Shown one piece after another: positions 8,309-18,065 of a DNA stretch of 64,000 nt. The position numbers and the translations under genes were made by a program. Each line of letters begins with the position of its first letter. Position 1 is the stretch's first letter. Origin of the DNA: Deltaproteobacteria bacterium (GTDB taxonomy: Bacteria; Myxococcota; Kuafuiibacteriia; Kuafuiibacteriales; Kuafuiibacteriaceae); the NCBI GenBank assembly GCA_016703535.1, contig JADJBV010000001.1, forward strand, positions 744,001 to 808,000. Direction: 5' to 3'. Under the pieces are notes generated by a model that was given only the letters and a program-made list of their open reading frames with translations, ran no database searches and was not told where the DNA came from.

Positions 8309-8654
8309 GGGCCTCACGATAACGCGACGATCTCCAAGCGCGCCCTCACGCGACGTCGCGAACCGCGATCCACCTTCGCCTTGGACGCACGCGTTGGGCG
8401 CCCAATCGATCCTCACCGACCGGTCCTCAAAAACGCAGGACGATCGCCGGTTCGTCGACCGAAGCGGACGCGCGGGGCCTCGATTTCTGTCAAGAGCGTT
8501 CGTCCTACGAAATGGCTCGAGCGCGCTTGAGAGGAACTCACACGGAACGCGGCCTCGACGTGGACAGATTCACCTCGGACGAAACCACCCGCGCGTGCAC
8601 CGAACCGACCCGGCTGCCCATGCGACGACCCACCGCTGCGATCCCACTGGGCGG

Positions 8655-8869
8655 CAGGTTTGTGCCATCTCCCACGAAGGCACCTTCATCGAGGGCGAAT
8701 ACGACGGCCACGGTCGGGGCACCTGGCCCAAGCACGAGAGGGCAACGACCCGGTCGACGGCGATGAGGCGCTCCTCGAGCTCACCGAGGTCACGGCCCCG
8801 ATGGGCGCGGCGATGATCTCGGCCCGGGACGACGTGAATGCGGGTGCGGGGCGGATCCGTTGCGGCTGA
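8655..8869 (+). pseudogene. Decayed coding remnant (two frames)
   Basis: Between the HNH gene and the next gene, one frame reads VCAISHEGTFIEGEYDGHG. After a frame change near 8745, another reads GNDPVDGDEALLELTEVTAPM up to a stop at 8869. Both stretches look protein-like, while the alternative frames are Arg/Ser-rich noise. No start codon with a ribosome site is present. I read this as a frameshifted, truncated remnant of unknown family. The rest of 8309-8948 shows nothing I can support. Confidence 0.35.
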
Positions 8870-8948
8870 GGGGCCCGGCGGCTACCCTCCAACAGTTCGC
8901 GGATGGAACCCAGGGGCGCTGGGCCGCACAGGGCACCACTCGACCGCC

Positions 8949-9368
8949 ATGTCAGAACGGAACAAGTCCCTCGTTCGTGCCTTCGTCGACGCGATCAACT
9001 CGCAGGACTGGCAACGGGTCCTTGGACTCCTCGCCAGCGACTTCAAGCGCCACAGCACGGCCGCGGGAGAGCCAGGGGTCAACTCGGCGGACGAACTCGT
9101 GGCGTTCCTGCAGGCCGAGTTCACCACGTTCCCGGATGCCTTTGAGACGTTGCTCGACCTCGTGGCGGAGGGCGACAAGGTGGCGGCCCGGCATCACTTT
9201 CGGGGTACGCAGCTTGGGCCGATGGGGAACTTTCCGCCCAGCGGCAAGGTCCTAGACGCCACGTATCTCGCGATCTATCGGCTGGAAGACCAGCGGATCG
9301 CGGAGGCCTGGGCGGAGTGGGACAACTTGGCCGGTCTCAAGCAGTTGGGCCACCTAAGTTCAGGCTGA
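8949..9368 (+). CDS. SnoaL-like / ester cyclase family protein
   Basis: This 139-residue protein has the size and pattern of a single SnoaL-like (NTF2-fold) domain. It opens with SLVRAFVDAINSQDW, followed by LASDFKRHS, then AEFTTFPDAFETLLDLVAEGDKVAARHHFRGT, and ends with AIYRLEDQRIAEAWAEWD. These are typical of ester-cyclase-like SnoaL proteins (start helix, D/H pocket residues, KVAxRxxxxGTH-type strand). The fold is used by enzymes and by non-catalytic ligand binders, so substrate cannot be stated. It stands alone and converges on asnS. The frame extends upstream to 8838, but the domain starts at this ATG. Confidence 0.8.
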   Translation: MSERNKSLVRAFVDAINSQDWQRVLGLLASDFKRHSTAAGEPGVNSADELVAFLQAEFTTFPDAFETLLDLVAEGDKVAARHHFRGTQLGPMGNFPPSGKVLDATYLAIYRLEDQRIAEAWAEWDNLAGLKQLGHLSSG

Positions 9369-9388
9369 CCCCTTCGCGCGCGGGGGTC
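9367..9388. terminator. Hairpin between convergent genes
   Basis: GACCCC (9367-9372) can pair with GGGGTC (9383-9388) across a 10-base GC-rich loop. It sits exactly between the stops of the SnoaL gene and asnS. There is no T-run, so it may be a stem-only terminator or chance in GC-rich DNA. Confidence 0.4.
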
Positions 9389-9394
9389 TGGGCC

Positions 9395-10819
<1,425 letters not shown>

Positions 10820-10865
10820 GGCCCGCGCCGATTAGCACGGACGCGGGCGGCGGGCGACCGTTCCT

Positions 10866-12128
10866 TCAGTCCGTCCCGATCAGCGAAACCAACCAATCTT
10901 CGACCGCCCGTTGACCCTCTCGCTGTGCGATCTCCAGGGCGTCCCCCTGGGGAGAGTTGGCCTTTCGGTCCGCGCCGCGGGCGACCAGGGCCTTGGCCGC
11001 CTCCAGGTGTCCCAAGGCGCAGGCCACTTGGAGCGCCGTGTGGCCGTGTTGGGTGCGGGCCTCAAGCTCGAGGCCGTGGTCCAGGAGCCAAGGGACCGCG
11101 GCTGGGTTGTTGGCCTCGGCGGCGGCGTGCAGCGCGTTGAAGCCGTCTTCGTTGCTCAGGCGGGTGTCGGCCCCTCGCGCCGCCAAGTTCTGCATGATCT
11201 CGACCGGAGCCCGGTGGACCACCGCGAGGATCATTGCGTTGGCGCCCCGTTCGGCACACCGGTTGGGATCAGCGCCGAGGGACAGCAGCTCCTGGACCAG
11301 GGGCAGGTCGCCCGCGACCACCGCCCAGTGGAGCGCGTTGTAGCCGCCGACGTTCCCCGGCACGTCCAGGTCGTCCCCCGCCGCCACGAACTCGCGGAGG
11401 GCGGGCAGGTCTTGGCGTTGTGCCGCCAACAACGCGCGACCGTTGCTGCGGAGCGGGCGGCGGGGTGGGGGTGGCCGCCAGCCCTTGGCCGCGCAGCGGA
11501 TCACGTTGCCGAAGGCGCTGAAGGCCGACAGGGGCGCTTGCTCCAAGATCTGCGCGCCTTCTTCGTGGGCCGGGAAGGGGAGCTCCTCGCCCAAGGCGTG
11601 GGAGCGGATCAGCCACTCGAAGGTCTCGGGCAGGTTCCCAAGGGCGCGCAGCGGTGATGAATCGACGACCTGCAATCTAAAGACCCGGAGCTCGTCGCCG
11701 TGCAGTTGGGCCTTGGCGATCGCCTCGACGGCGCCGGTCCAGCTGCGAGCGGCGATGATCGCTGAGCCGTTCCAAGCGATGACCCACTTTTGATCCATAG
11801 AGCTTGGCGTAAAGAGGAGGCCACCACCGAGCTTCGGCTCCGCCGGAAAACTCAGCGCACAAGCCAATTCTGGCAACGTCGTGACGGTCCCCAGCTCCAA
11901 CTCGGACCCCAGGGATGGGCCCCAGCTGATCGAACGGCTGGCGAGCTTCGGGTCTTTTGAGGTCGCGATGACCGTTTGAGTGACCATCAAGTTCAGGATC
12001 GGCATCCCGAACGGGTTGTTCGGGCTGTCGGCGGGCACCCACTTGGCGGGGGCCTCGGCCGGCGGGGGCTCGACGGGGCTGGGTTCAGAGATCCAACGCT
12101 TCAGCTTGCTCCACCACTCTGCCACCAA
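10866..12128 (-). CDS. Ankyrin-repeat protein
   Basis: The protein has about 420 residues. Its N-terminal 220 residues match no family I recognise and contain no signal peptide (WWSKLKRWISEPSPVEPPP at the start). The C-terminal half has four to five ankyrin repeats: NVGGYNALHWAVVAGDLPLVQELLSLGADPN, then AMILAVVHRAPVEIMQ, GFNALHAAAEANNPAAV and GHTALQVACALGHLEAAKALVARGADR in order. Ankyrin stacks mediate protein-protein contacts, so this is probably a cytoplasmic scaffold or an immunity-like protein; I cannot go further. The start is a TTG at 12128 or a GTG at 12125, neither with a strong ribosome site. It follows the crotonase gene by 55 bp and could be read with it. Confidence 0.85.
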   Translation of the reverse strand: MVAEWWSKLKRWISEPSPVEPPPAEAPAKWVPADSPNNPFGMPILNLMVTQTVIATSKDPKLASRSISWGPSLGSELELGTVTTLPELACALSFPAEPKLGGGLLFTPSSMDQKWVIAWNGSAIIAARSWTGAVEAIAKAQLHGDELRVFRLQVVDSSPLRALGNLPETFEWLIRSHALGEELPFPAHEEGAQILEQAPLSAFSAFGNVIRCAAKGWRPPPPRRPLRSNGRALLAAQRQDLPALREFVAAGDDLDVPGNVGGYNALHWAVVAGDLPLVQELLSLGADPNRCAERGANAMILAVVHRAPVEIMQNLAARGADTRLSNEDGFNALHAAAEANNPAAVPWLLDHGLELEARTQHGHTALQVACALGHLEAAKALVARGADRKANSPQGDALEIAQREGQRAVEDWLVSLIGTD

Positions 12129-12183
12129 GCCAGGCTACACCGGTGGCGTCCGGCTTCGAAGGGCGCTCCTTGCCACGCGGCGA

Positions 12184-12939
12184 TCAGCGGCCGTGGCGGC
12201 CTTGGCCTTGGGTGAAGGCCGCGGCGCCGGCCAAGCCTTCGGCCAAGAGTGCGGCCTTCCCGGCCCGCAGTTCGGCCAACAGGGCATCTTCCAGGGGGCG
12301 GTCGAAAGCGGCGTAGGCGCTCGCCCGATCGATCTGCAAGCAGGCTTGCGGGAGGGCTGCCAACTCCTGGGCCAGGGTGATGGCGGCGGCCTTGGCGGTC
12401 CCGTCCTCCACCACCCGGTTGACCAGGCCAAAAGAGAGGGCTTCTTCGGCGCCGACCGCCCGGCCCGTCAAGATGAGATCCAGGGCCCGGGAGAGGCCGA
12501 TCAGCCGGGGCAGGCGAACCGTGCCGCCGTCGATCAAGGGCACCCCGAACCGCCGACAAAACACGCCCAAGGTCGCGCCCCGGGCGGCGATCCGAAGATC
12601 ACACCACAAGGCCAACTCCAACCCGCCGGCCACCGCATAACCTTCGATGGCGGCGATCACCGGCTTGTTCAACAACATCCGCGAAGGCCCAAGGGGCGCG
12701 TCGCCGTCGCTCTCGACCCGGTTGGGTTCGCCCGCGGCGATCGCTTGGAGATCCGCGCCGGCGCAGAAGTGTCCCCCTTCGCCGGTCAACACACCGACCC
12801 GCTGCTCGGGATCGGCGTCGAAGGCCCGAAACGCTTCGGCCAAAACCTCGGCGGTCTCTCGGTCGACCGCGTTGCGCCGGGCCGGCCGATCCAGGATCAC
12901 CGTGGTGACCGGACCACTCCGTTCGACTCGGACGTTCAC
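12184..12939 (-). CDS. Enoyl-CoA hydratase/isomerase (crotonase) family protein
   Basis: This 251-residue protein has normal crotonase length. Family marks are LDRPARRNAVDRE at the N-terminus, the oxyanion-hole region HFCAGADLQAIA, and KPVIAAIEGYAVAGGLELALWCDLRIAA. In classical hydratases one catalytic Glu lies at the AExxFG-like segment; here the equivalent reads VFCRRFGVPLIDGGT, so the usual Glu positions are not clearly conserved and the reaction may differ (isomerase or other crotonase chemistry). It is the last gene of a four-gene operon with an acyl-CoA dehydrogenase (8-bp gap). One of the dispersed palindromes lies inside it at 12335. Confidence 0.9.
   Translation of the reverse strand: MNVRVERSGPVTTVILDRPARRNAVDRETAEVLAEAFRAFDADPEQRVGVLTGEGGHFCAGADLQAIAAGEPNRVESDGDAPLGPSRMLLNKPVIAAIEGYAVAGGLELALWCDLRIAARGATLGVFCRRFGVPLIDGGTVRLPRLIGLSRALDLILTGRAVGAEEALSFGLVNRVVEDGTAKAAAITLAQELAALPQACLQIDRASAYAAFDRPLEDALLAELRAGKAALLAEGLAGAAAFTQGQGRHGR
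12335..12350. repeat. Dispersed palindrome GCAAG-N4-CTTGC, copy 1
   Basis: TGCAAG-CAGG-CTTGCG lies within the crotonase gene, read there in the peptide PQACLQ. It is one of seven copies in the window. Confidence 0.7.
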
Positions 12940-12947
12940 CGCTTCAC

Positions 12948-14141
12948 CTAGGCCAACAACGGCAGCTGGCCGCCCAAAAACTCTCGGGCGATCACCACCT
13001 CGTGGACCTCGTCGGGGCCGTCGGCGATCCGGGCGGCCCGGGCGCTCCGATACCAGCGCGAAAACGGCAGGTCTTCGCTGTAGCCCAACGAGCCGTGGAG
13101 CTGGATGGCGTCGTCCAGGACCTCACACAAGAGCCGGGCCACGAAGGTCTTGGCCATCGACGAGTAGGCCCGGGCCACCTTCTCTTCGCCGCGCTCGAGC
13201 ATCCAGGCGGCGTGCAGGGTCATCAAGTTGCCGGCGTGGATTTGGGTGGCGCCCTTGGCCACCAAACGCTGCACCAGCTGGTGGTCGGCCAACCGCTTGC
13301 CGAAGGAGGTGCGTTCTTGGAGGTAAGGCCGGCACAACTCCAGGGTCCGATTGGCCAGGCCCAACCAGCGCATGCAGTGGGTCAGGCGGGCCGGCACCAA
13401 ACGGACCTGGGCCAAGCGGAAACCTTCACCGATCTTGCCGAGCACCGCGTCCTGCGGCACTCGCACGCCGTGGAAGTGCAGCTCCGACTCTCGGTGATCG
13501 AGGACGTCGGGGGCCATCACCTTCACGTCTCGCACCAGCTCCACACCCGCCGCGTGGCGATCGACCACGAACATCGAGGCCCCGGTGCGAGGGTCGTCGC
13601 TGGTCCGGGCCATCACCACCAAAAACGAAGCCCGACTGCCGCCGGTCGAATACCACTTGTGACCGTCGATGACCCAGTGATCGCCGTCGGGCCGCGCGGT
13701 GGTGCGCAGGTTGTTTGGATCGGCGCCGGCGCCGGGGGCCGGTTCGGTCATGGAGAAGGCCGAGGTGATGCGCCCAAGGGCCAAGGGCTTCAGGTATTGC
13801 TCTTGGATCCGGGGGCCCGCCGACTTGAGCAAGAGGTCCATGTTCCCTTGATCCGGCGCGTCGCAGTTGAAGACCTTGGCGCCCACCGGCGACCGGCCCA
13901 TCTCCCGAAAGAGGGCACACATGCCCATCACGCCCAGGCCTTTGCCCCCAAATTCTTCGGGGAGGTGTGGGGTGTAGAGGCCGGCCGCTTGAGCTTCGGC
14001 CCTGAGGCCATGGAGCAGGTGCCGATCTTGATCCGAGGCCAAAATCTCTTCTTCGACCGGGATGATCTTTTCGTCGACGAAGCGGCGCACGTCGAGGCGC
14101 AAGGACTCGAGGCCAAGAGGAAAAGAAAAGTCGATGCTCAT
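12948..14141 (-). CDS. Acyl-CoA dehydrogenase
   Basis: This 397-residue FAD-dependent dehydrogenase probably oxidises an acyl-CoA thioester. The ATG at 14141 has GGAGG 5-6 bases upstream and overlaps the preceding stop (ATGA). Family signatures run in order: EEFGGKGLGVMGM, FSMTEPAPGAGADP (the flavin/acyl-CoA motif), WVIDGHKWYSTGG, and the C-terminal DAIQLHGSLGYSEDLPFSRWYRSARAARIADG. The last resembles the ACAD10/11-like and phenylacetate-associated clade. The catalytic base Glu cannot be placed confidently without alignment. Together with the phosphotransferase and the DUF6285-like gene it forms a set that recurs in bacteria and is thought to activate unusual or hydroxylated acyl chains; this role is inference. 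Confidence 0.93.
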   Translation of the reverse strand: MSIDFSFPLGLESLRLDVRRFVDEKIIPVEEEILASDQDRHLLHGLRAEAQAAGLYTPHLPEEFGGKGLGVMGMCALFREMGRSPVGAKVFNCDAPDQGNMDLLLKSAGPRIQEQYLKPLALGRITSAFSMTEPAPGAGADPNNLRTTARPDGDHWVIDGHKWYSTGGSRASFLVVMARTSDDPRTGASMFVVDRHAAGVELVRDVKVMAPDVLDHRESELHFHGVRVPQDAVLGKIGEGFRLAQVRLVPARLTHCMRWLGLANRTLELCRPYLQERTSFGKRLADHQLVQRLVAKGATQIHAGNLMTLHAAWMLERGEEKVARAYSSMAKTFVARLLCEVLDDAIQLHGSLGYSEDLPFSRWYRSARAARIADGPDEVHEVVIAREFLGGQLPLLA

Positions 14142-14494
14142 GGCGCCTCCGGGGTGAGGGTGCGATCGAAGCGAGGTTGAGTGACCGCCAGCTCGGCGCC
14201 CAAACGTTCGAGCAGGAACTTGCGCAGGGCCGGGTCCTCGGCCCCCGATTCGATCCGGGCCCACAACGCGGCCTCCGGATCCGGGACCGGACCCAACAGC
14301 TCCTCGAGGCGCGCCGCGTCGGCCGCCGCCAGGGCGGGGCCTTCGGCCTGCTCCCGGGCCAAGGTCTCCAGCAGGTGGGTAGCGATCTTCAGCCGAAAGA
14401 TCAACGAAGGTTCGGACAACGCCGGGCGAAGCTGCTGCTCCAAAAACTGCGCGATCGCCCGCAGGAGGAGGGCCGTGTCTTGGGGGTCGTTCAT
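14138..14494 (-). CDS. DUF6285-like small protein of acyl-CoA operon
   Basis: This 118-residue helical cytoplasmic protein contains ALLLRAIAQFLEQQLRPALSE, IFRLKIATHLLETLAREQ and ALWARIESG, then RKFLLERLGAELAVTQPRFD. The pattern and its place between a phosphotransferase and an acyl-CoA dehydrogenase match what I know as DUF6285. No enzymatic residues are evident; a partner or stabilising role is plausible. I chose the ATG at 14494 (GAGAGG six bases upstream); a GTG one codon earlier is possible. Its stop overlaps the dehydrogenase start by 4 bp and it begins 10 bp after the phosphotransferase, so the genes are co-transcribed. Confidence 0.75.
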   Translation of the reverse strand: MNDPQDTALLLRAIAQFLEQQLRPALSEPSLIFRLKIATHLLETLAREQAEGPALAAADAARLEELLGPVPDPEAALWARIESGAEDPALRKFLLERLGAELAVTQPRFDRTLTPEAP

Positions 14495-14504
14495 CACTTG
14501 CCTC

Positions 14505-15512
14505 TCAGGCCGGTCCGGCTTCGATCAGCCGCAGAGCCTCGTACTCCATCTCGGTGGCCCTGCGCGCCACCGCCAGGAGCTCGAGATCTTGTTCACCGCG
14601 GCGGAAACGTTCCCCTTGGGCCAAGGCGCCGGCGGCCCAACGCAGGTTGCCGACGACTTCCCAAAAGTGGACGTCGGCCGAGACCAACTCCCGCTGGGCG
14701 GCCTTCTCATACATTGAGTAGAATGTACGCCGCGGCACCAGGCCCCCCGCGCCTCGCTTCAGTTGGCCAAACCGCCAGTCCCGCACGCACAACCAGGCCA
14801 CGTCTTCCAGGGGGCTGCCCAGGTGCGCAAACTCCCAGTCGAGGACCGCCGAAAGCCCGGCCTTGTCGACCAAGAAGTTACCGACCCGAAAATCACCGTG
14901 CACCAAGGTGCGTTCGCTCTTGGCCGGCCGGTTCCGCTCCAACCAACCCAAGGCATAGACCAAGCCGGGCCGACGGCCGGGCAGGCCGCCCAGGGTCGCC
15001 GCTTGAAACTGAAGGGCGGTCTCTACCGGGTCACCGCCGGGTGGCGTCGACGGTGGAGTGGGCAAATTCAGGCCTTCGATGGGCACGTGGTGGATCCGGG
15101 CCAGGGCCGCCGCCAAGGCACCCGGGAGTTGGAGGCGGGCCGTCTCCAAGTTGGGATCTTTGAGGACCTTGGCCCCGATGGCCACGCCGTCCCGCCAGTC
15201 CAGAAAGTAGGCGTGGGCCCCCGGCCGGACCAGATCTTGGGTGGGCCAGTGGGCGGCCGGGGTCGGCACACCCGCCGCCACCGCCGCTTGGATCACCGCA
15301 AACTCTTGGCCCCGATTGAGGCTCCCCGGGAGGGCTCCCGCGGCGTCACTGCGCAACACGAGGCGCCGAGAGGTCGAGCCGATCTTGACGTCGATCCGAA
15401 AGTTGTCCTGACAGGCGCCGCCAAATAGCGGCTCCAGAGCCTCGACCTCGACCGGCTGTCCGGAGGCGGAGGTGAGGTGTTGGGCCACCGCCGGGCCAAG
15501 GGCCTCCCACAT
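14505..15512 (-). CDS. Phosphotransferase (APH/ACAD10-like kinase fold)
   Basis: This 335-residue protein has the aminoglycoside-phosphotransferase kinase fold. The catalytic segment is LVHGDFRVGNFLVD followed by SAVLDWEFAHLGSPLEDVAWLC (Brenner-type HxDxxxxN and the metal-binding Asp), residues about 215-255. The N-terminal lobe carries FGGACQDNFRI and RRLVLRSD. In ACAD10/11-type systems the linked kinase phosphorylates a hydroxyacyl-CoA; the same is a reasonable guess here. It is the first gene of the operon phosphotransferase, DUF6285-like, acyl-CoA dehydrogenase, crotonase. It is divergent from the histidine kinase, and the 117-bp gap contains a perfect TTGACA at about 15578 directed towards the kinase gene. 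Confidence 0.88.
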   Translation of the reverse strand: MWEALGPAVAQHLTSASGQPVEVEALEPLFGGACQDNFRIDVKIGSTSRRLVLRSDAAGALPGSLNRGQEFAVIQAAVAAGVPTPAAHWPTQDLVRPGAHAYFLDWRDGVAIGAKVLKDPNLETARLQLPGALAAALARIHHVPIEGLNLPTPPSTPPGGDPVETALQFQAATLGGLPGRRPGLVYALGWLERNRPAKSERTLVHGDFRVGNFLVDKAGLSAVLDWEFAHLGSPLEDVAWLCVRDWRFGQLKRGAGGLVPRRTFYSMYEKAAQRELVSADVHFWEVVGNLRWAAGALAQGERFRRGEQDLELLAVARRATEMEYEALRLIEAGPA

Positions 15513-15629
15513 GAGTTGGTGTTACCAGGCCGAGCGCCCCTGGACCACGCGTCTTTGTCTGACCGTGGACCCAGTGAGTTGACAGGTTCTGGAGGGCGCT
15601 GCGATCCTTCTTGCGGGTTTTCTCCGAGC

Positions 15630-18065
15630 ATGATCGACCACACGAGCCGGCCCGAATGGGCCCCGGACGTCGAGCTGCTCCCGAGCCCGATCGCCTCCAT
15701 CGATCGAAGCGGAAGGATCCTCTACGTGAACCGGGCCATGGCGGTGTGCCCGGTGCCCGGTCTTCGGGTCGGTGAGGTGCTCTTCGATCATTGCCCGACC
15801 ACCGAGACGCTGGGCGCGGAAGCCTTGCTTCACGGGGTCTTCGAAGGGCGGCAGCAGGCCCGTCACCAAGCCCACGTCCCAGCCTTGGGCCGCCACGTCG
15901 AACTCTTGATCGCGCCCTGGATCAAAGGGGATCGGGTGGTGGCGGCGATGGTGATGATCTTCGACACCACCGAAGGTTGGCGCGCCGAACGGGCGCTGGA
16001 AGTTCAAGAGGGGAGGGCGAGGGCACTCTTGCGGGCCTTGCCCGACATGATCTTTCGCCTCGATCGGGAGGGGCACTTCCTCGACTACTCAGGGCCCGAG
16101 GGCGCCACCTTGCGAACCCCCCAAGAGTTCTTGGGGCAGAAGATCGACGAGGTCCTCCCGCCGGCGATCGCCCAGCAGGCGGTGGCCGCCATCCAACGTT
16201 CTTTGGCGGCGGGCCAGGCCGAACGAATCGAATACCAGATGGAGGTGGCCGGTAAGCTCCACCACTACGAGGCTCGCCTCTTGGGTTACGGCGACGGTGA
16301 GGTCTTGGGCATCGTCCGGGACGTCAGCGAGTTGGTGCGGGCCCAGTCCGCGGTCGTCAGCTCCGAGCGCAGCCTGATCAAGATGATCGAGCAAATCCCG
16401 GACGCGATCTTGATCCACCGGGAGGGCCAGACCATCTACGCCAACTTGGCCTGCGCGCGCCTGCTCGGCTTCACCGAGGTCTCGGCCTTGGTGGGGCGTT
16501 CGATCTTCGACTTCATCCACGCCGACGATCGGGCCCGGGTCGAGGAGCGGATGCGGCGGATGGTCGAGACCGAACAACCCGCACCGCCGACCGAACTTCG
16601 GGTCGTGCGGAGCGACGGCGCGGTGGTGATCGCCGAGTTGGCGCCGGTGCAATTTATCGCCCTCGACGGCGGCCGGGCCTCGCTGATCGTGGCCCGGGAC
16701 GTCACCGAACGAAAAAAGGTGCAGGAGAAGTTCCTCTTGGCCGATCGGGTGGCCTCGATGGGCAACTTGGCCGCCGGCCTGGCCCACGAGATCAACAACC
16801 CCCTCACCTACGTGGTGGGCAACCTGGCGGTGGCCAACCGGACCTTGCTCGAGTTGGTCGGCAGGAGCGCCGAACCAAGGCTTCATGAACTCCTCAAGGC
16901 GGTGGCGGACGCCCGGGCCGGGGCCGAACGGGTGCGTTTTATCGTCTCCGATCTGCGCGCCTTCTCCACCCCCGATCGCGGCGAGGTGGAGAGCGTCGAT
17001 CTGCGCAAGGTCCTGGACTCGGCGATCAACGTGGCCTGGTCGGAGATCCGCCATCGAGCCCGGTTGGTGCGGGAGTACGGCGACACCCCCAACGTCGCGG
17101 GCAGCGGCACCCGCTTTGGCCAGCTGTTCCTCAACCTCCTCTTGAACGCGGCCCAAGCCATCGAAAGAGAAGGCGACGCGGCCCAACACCGGATCCACGT
17201 GGTCACTCGCACCGAAGGCGACGGCCGGGCCCACGTCGAGATCCGTGACACCGGGCGCGGCTTTACCCCCGAGGTCTATCAACGGATGTGGGATCCCTTC
17301 TACACCACCAAACCCGCGGGTGAAGGCACGGGGCTCGGCTTGCCGATCTGTCAGTCGATCGTCACCAGCGTCGGTGGAGAGATCTGGGCCGAACGCAACC
17401 CCCAACACGGGACCGTCTTTCACGTCGCGCTACGGCCCTACGCCGGGGACCTCCAACCTTCACTGCCGGCCTTCCGTCCCAACGACGATCAACCCGTGGA
17501 GCGGGGGCGAATTTTGGTGGTGGATGATGAGCCGGTGATCGCCACCATGGTCAGGCGAGTCCTGGACGGTCACGATGTCTACCTGATGACCAGCGGCAGA
17601 GACGCGCTGGAGCTCTGCCGGGAGCTGGAGTTCGACCTGATCTTGGTCGATCTCCTGATGCCGGACCTGACCGGGATGGATCTCTACGAGGCGGTGCGAC
17701 GCACCTTGCCCGGCCTGGAGCGGCGTTTGGTGTTCATGACCGCTGGGGCCTTTACGCCCAAGGCCCGGCATTTTCTCCAGACCGTGCCCAACACGATCAT
17801 CGAGAAGCCCTTCGAGTTGGAAGAGCTGCAAGCGGTGGTGCAGCGTCACCTGCGAGCCCCTGCGGGCCCCGGTCGCTTAGAGCGAACAGTTCCCGGTTGC
17901 GCTGATCCGGAGGTTCCAATTCCCGCCCACGGTGCAGCCCCCGTAGGCGTTGAGCCGGGCCCGGCCCAGGCGCCGCCGGCACCCCCTGGCCCCCCGGATT
18001 GCCGCCCCCCATCCTCCTCCGCCGTTGGCCGCGTTGGTGAGTCGGCGGGCGGGGCGCTTGGCTGA
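15630..18065 (+). CDS. Hybrid PAS sensor histidine kinase with C-terminal receiver
   Basis: This protein has about 811 residues and no membrane segments, so it is a cytoplasmic sensor. Three PAS-like domains fill residues about 10-385 (LLPSPIASIDRSGRILYVN; LLRALPDMIFRLDREG; MIEQIPDAILIHREG). The dimerisation/phosphoacceptor helix has GLAHEINNPL near residue 386, of the NtrB-like class. The ATPase has LLLNAAQAIE, IRDTGRGF and GEGTGLGLPI (about 500-575). A receiver follows (ILVVDDEP, phospho-Asp in LILVDLLMPD, Lys in IIEKPF; about 627-745). The last 60 residues overlap the convergent gene at 17877 and are low-complexity Pro/Ala, so the true stop may be near 17880 with a one-base error upstream. 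The cognate regulator is not adjacent. Confidence 0.9.
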   Translation: MIDHTSRPEWAPDVELLPSPIASIDRSGRILYVNRAMAVCPVPGLRVGEVLFDHCPTTETLGAEALLHGVFEGRQQARHQAHVPALGRHVELLIAPWIKGDRVVAAMVMIFDTTEGWRAERALEVQEGRARALLRALPDMIFRLDREGHFLDYSGPEGATLRTPQEFLGQKIDEVLPPAIAQQAVAAIQRSLAAGQAERIEYQMEVAGKLHHYEARLLGYGDGEVLGIVRDVSELVRAQSAVVSSERSLIKMIEQIPDAILIHREGQTIYANLACARLLGFTEVSALVGRSIFDFIHADDRARVEERMRRMVETEQPAPPTELRVVRSDGAVVIAELAPVQFIALDGGRASLIVARDVTERKKVQEKFLLADRVASMGNLAAGLAHEINNPLTYVVGNLAVANRTLLELVGRSAEPRLHELLKAVADARAGAERVRFIVSDLRAFSTPDRGEVESVDLRKVLDSAINVAWSEIRHRARLVREYGDTPNVAGSGTRFGQLFLNLLLNAAQAIEREGDAAQHRIHVVTRTEGDGRAHVEIRDTGRGFTPEVYQRMWDPFYTTKPAGEGTGLGLPICQSIVTSVGGEIWAERNPQHGTVFHVALRPYAGDLQPSLPAFRPNDDQPVERGRILVVDDEPVIATMVRRVLDGHDVYLMTSGRDALELCRELEFDLILVDLLMPDLTGMDLYEAVRRTLPGLERRLVFMTAGAFTPKARHFLQTVPNTIIEKPFELEELQAVVQRHLRAPAGPGRLERTVPGCADPEVPIPAHGAAPVGVEPGPAQAPPAPPGPPDCRPPSSSAVGRVGESAGGALG

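Noticed and set aside
8388..8410. GTTGGGCGCCCAAT palindrome upstream of the HNH gene, which resembles abutting integron core sites
   Set aside because: Only the cores are present, with no hairpin arms at attC spacing; likely a chance GC-rich palindrome.
18040..18065. Kinase C-terminal extension as a genuine domain
   Set aside because: The last 60 residues are Pro/Ala low-complexity over the facing gene; more likely read-through from an indel than a domain.
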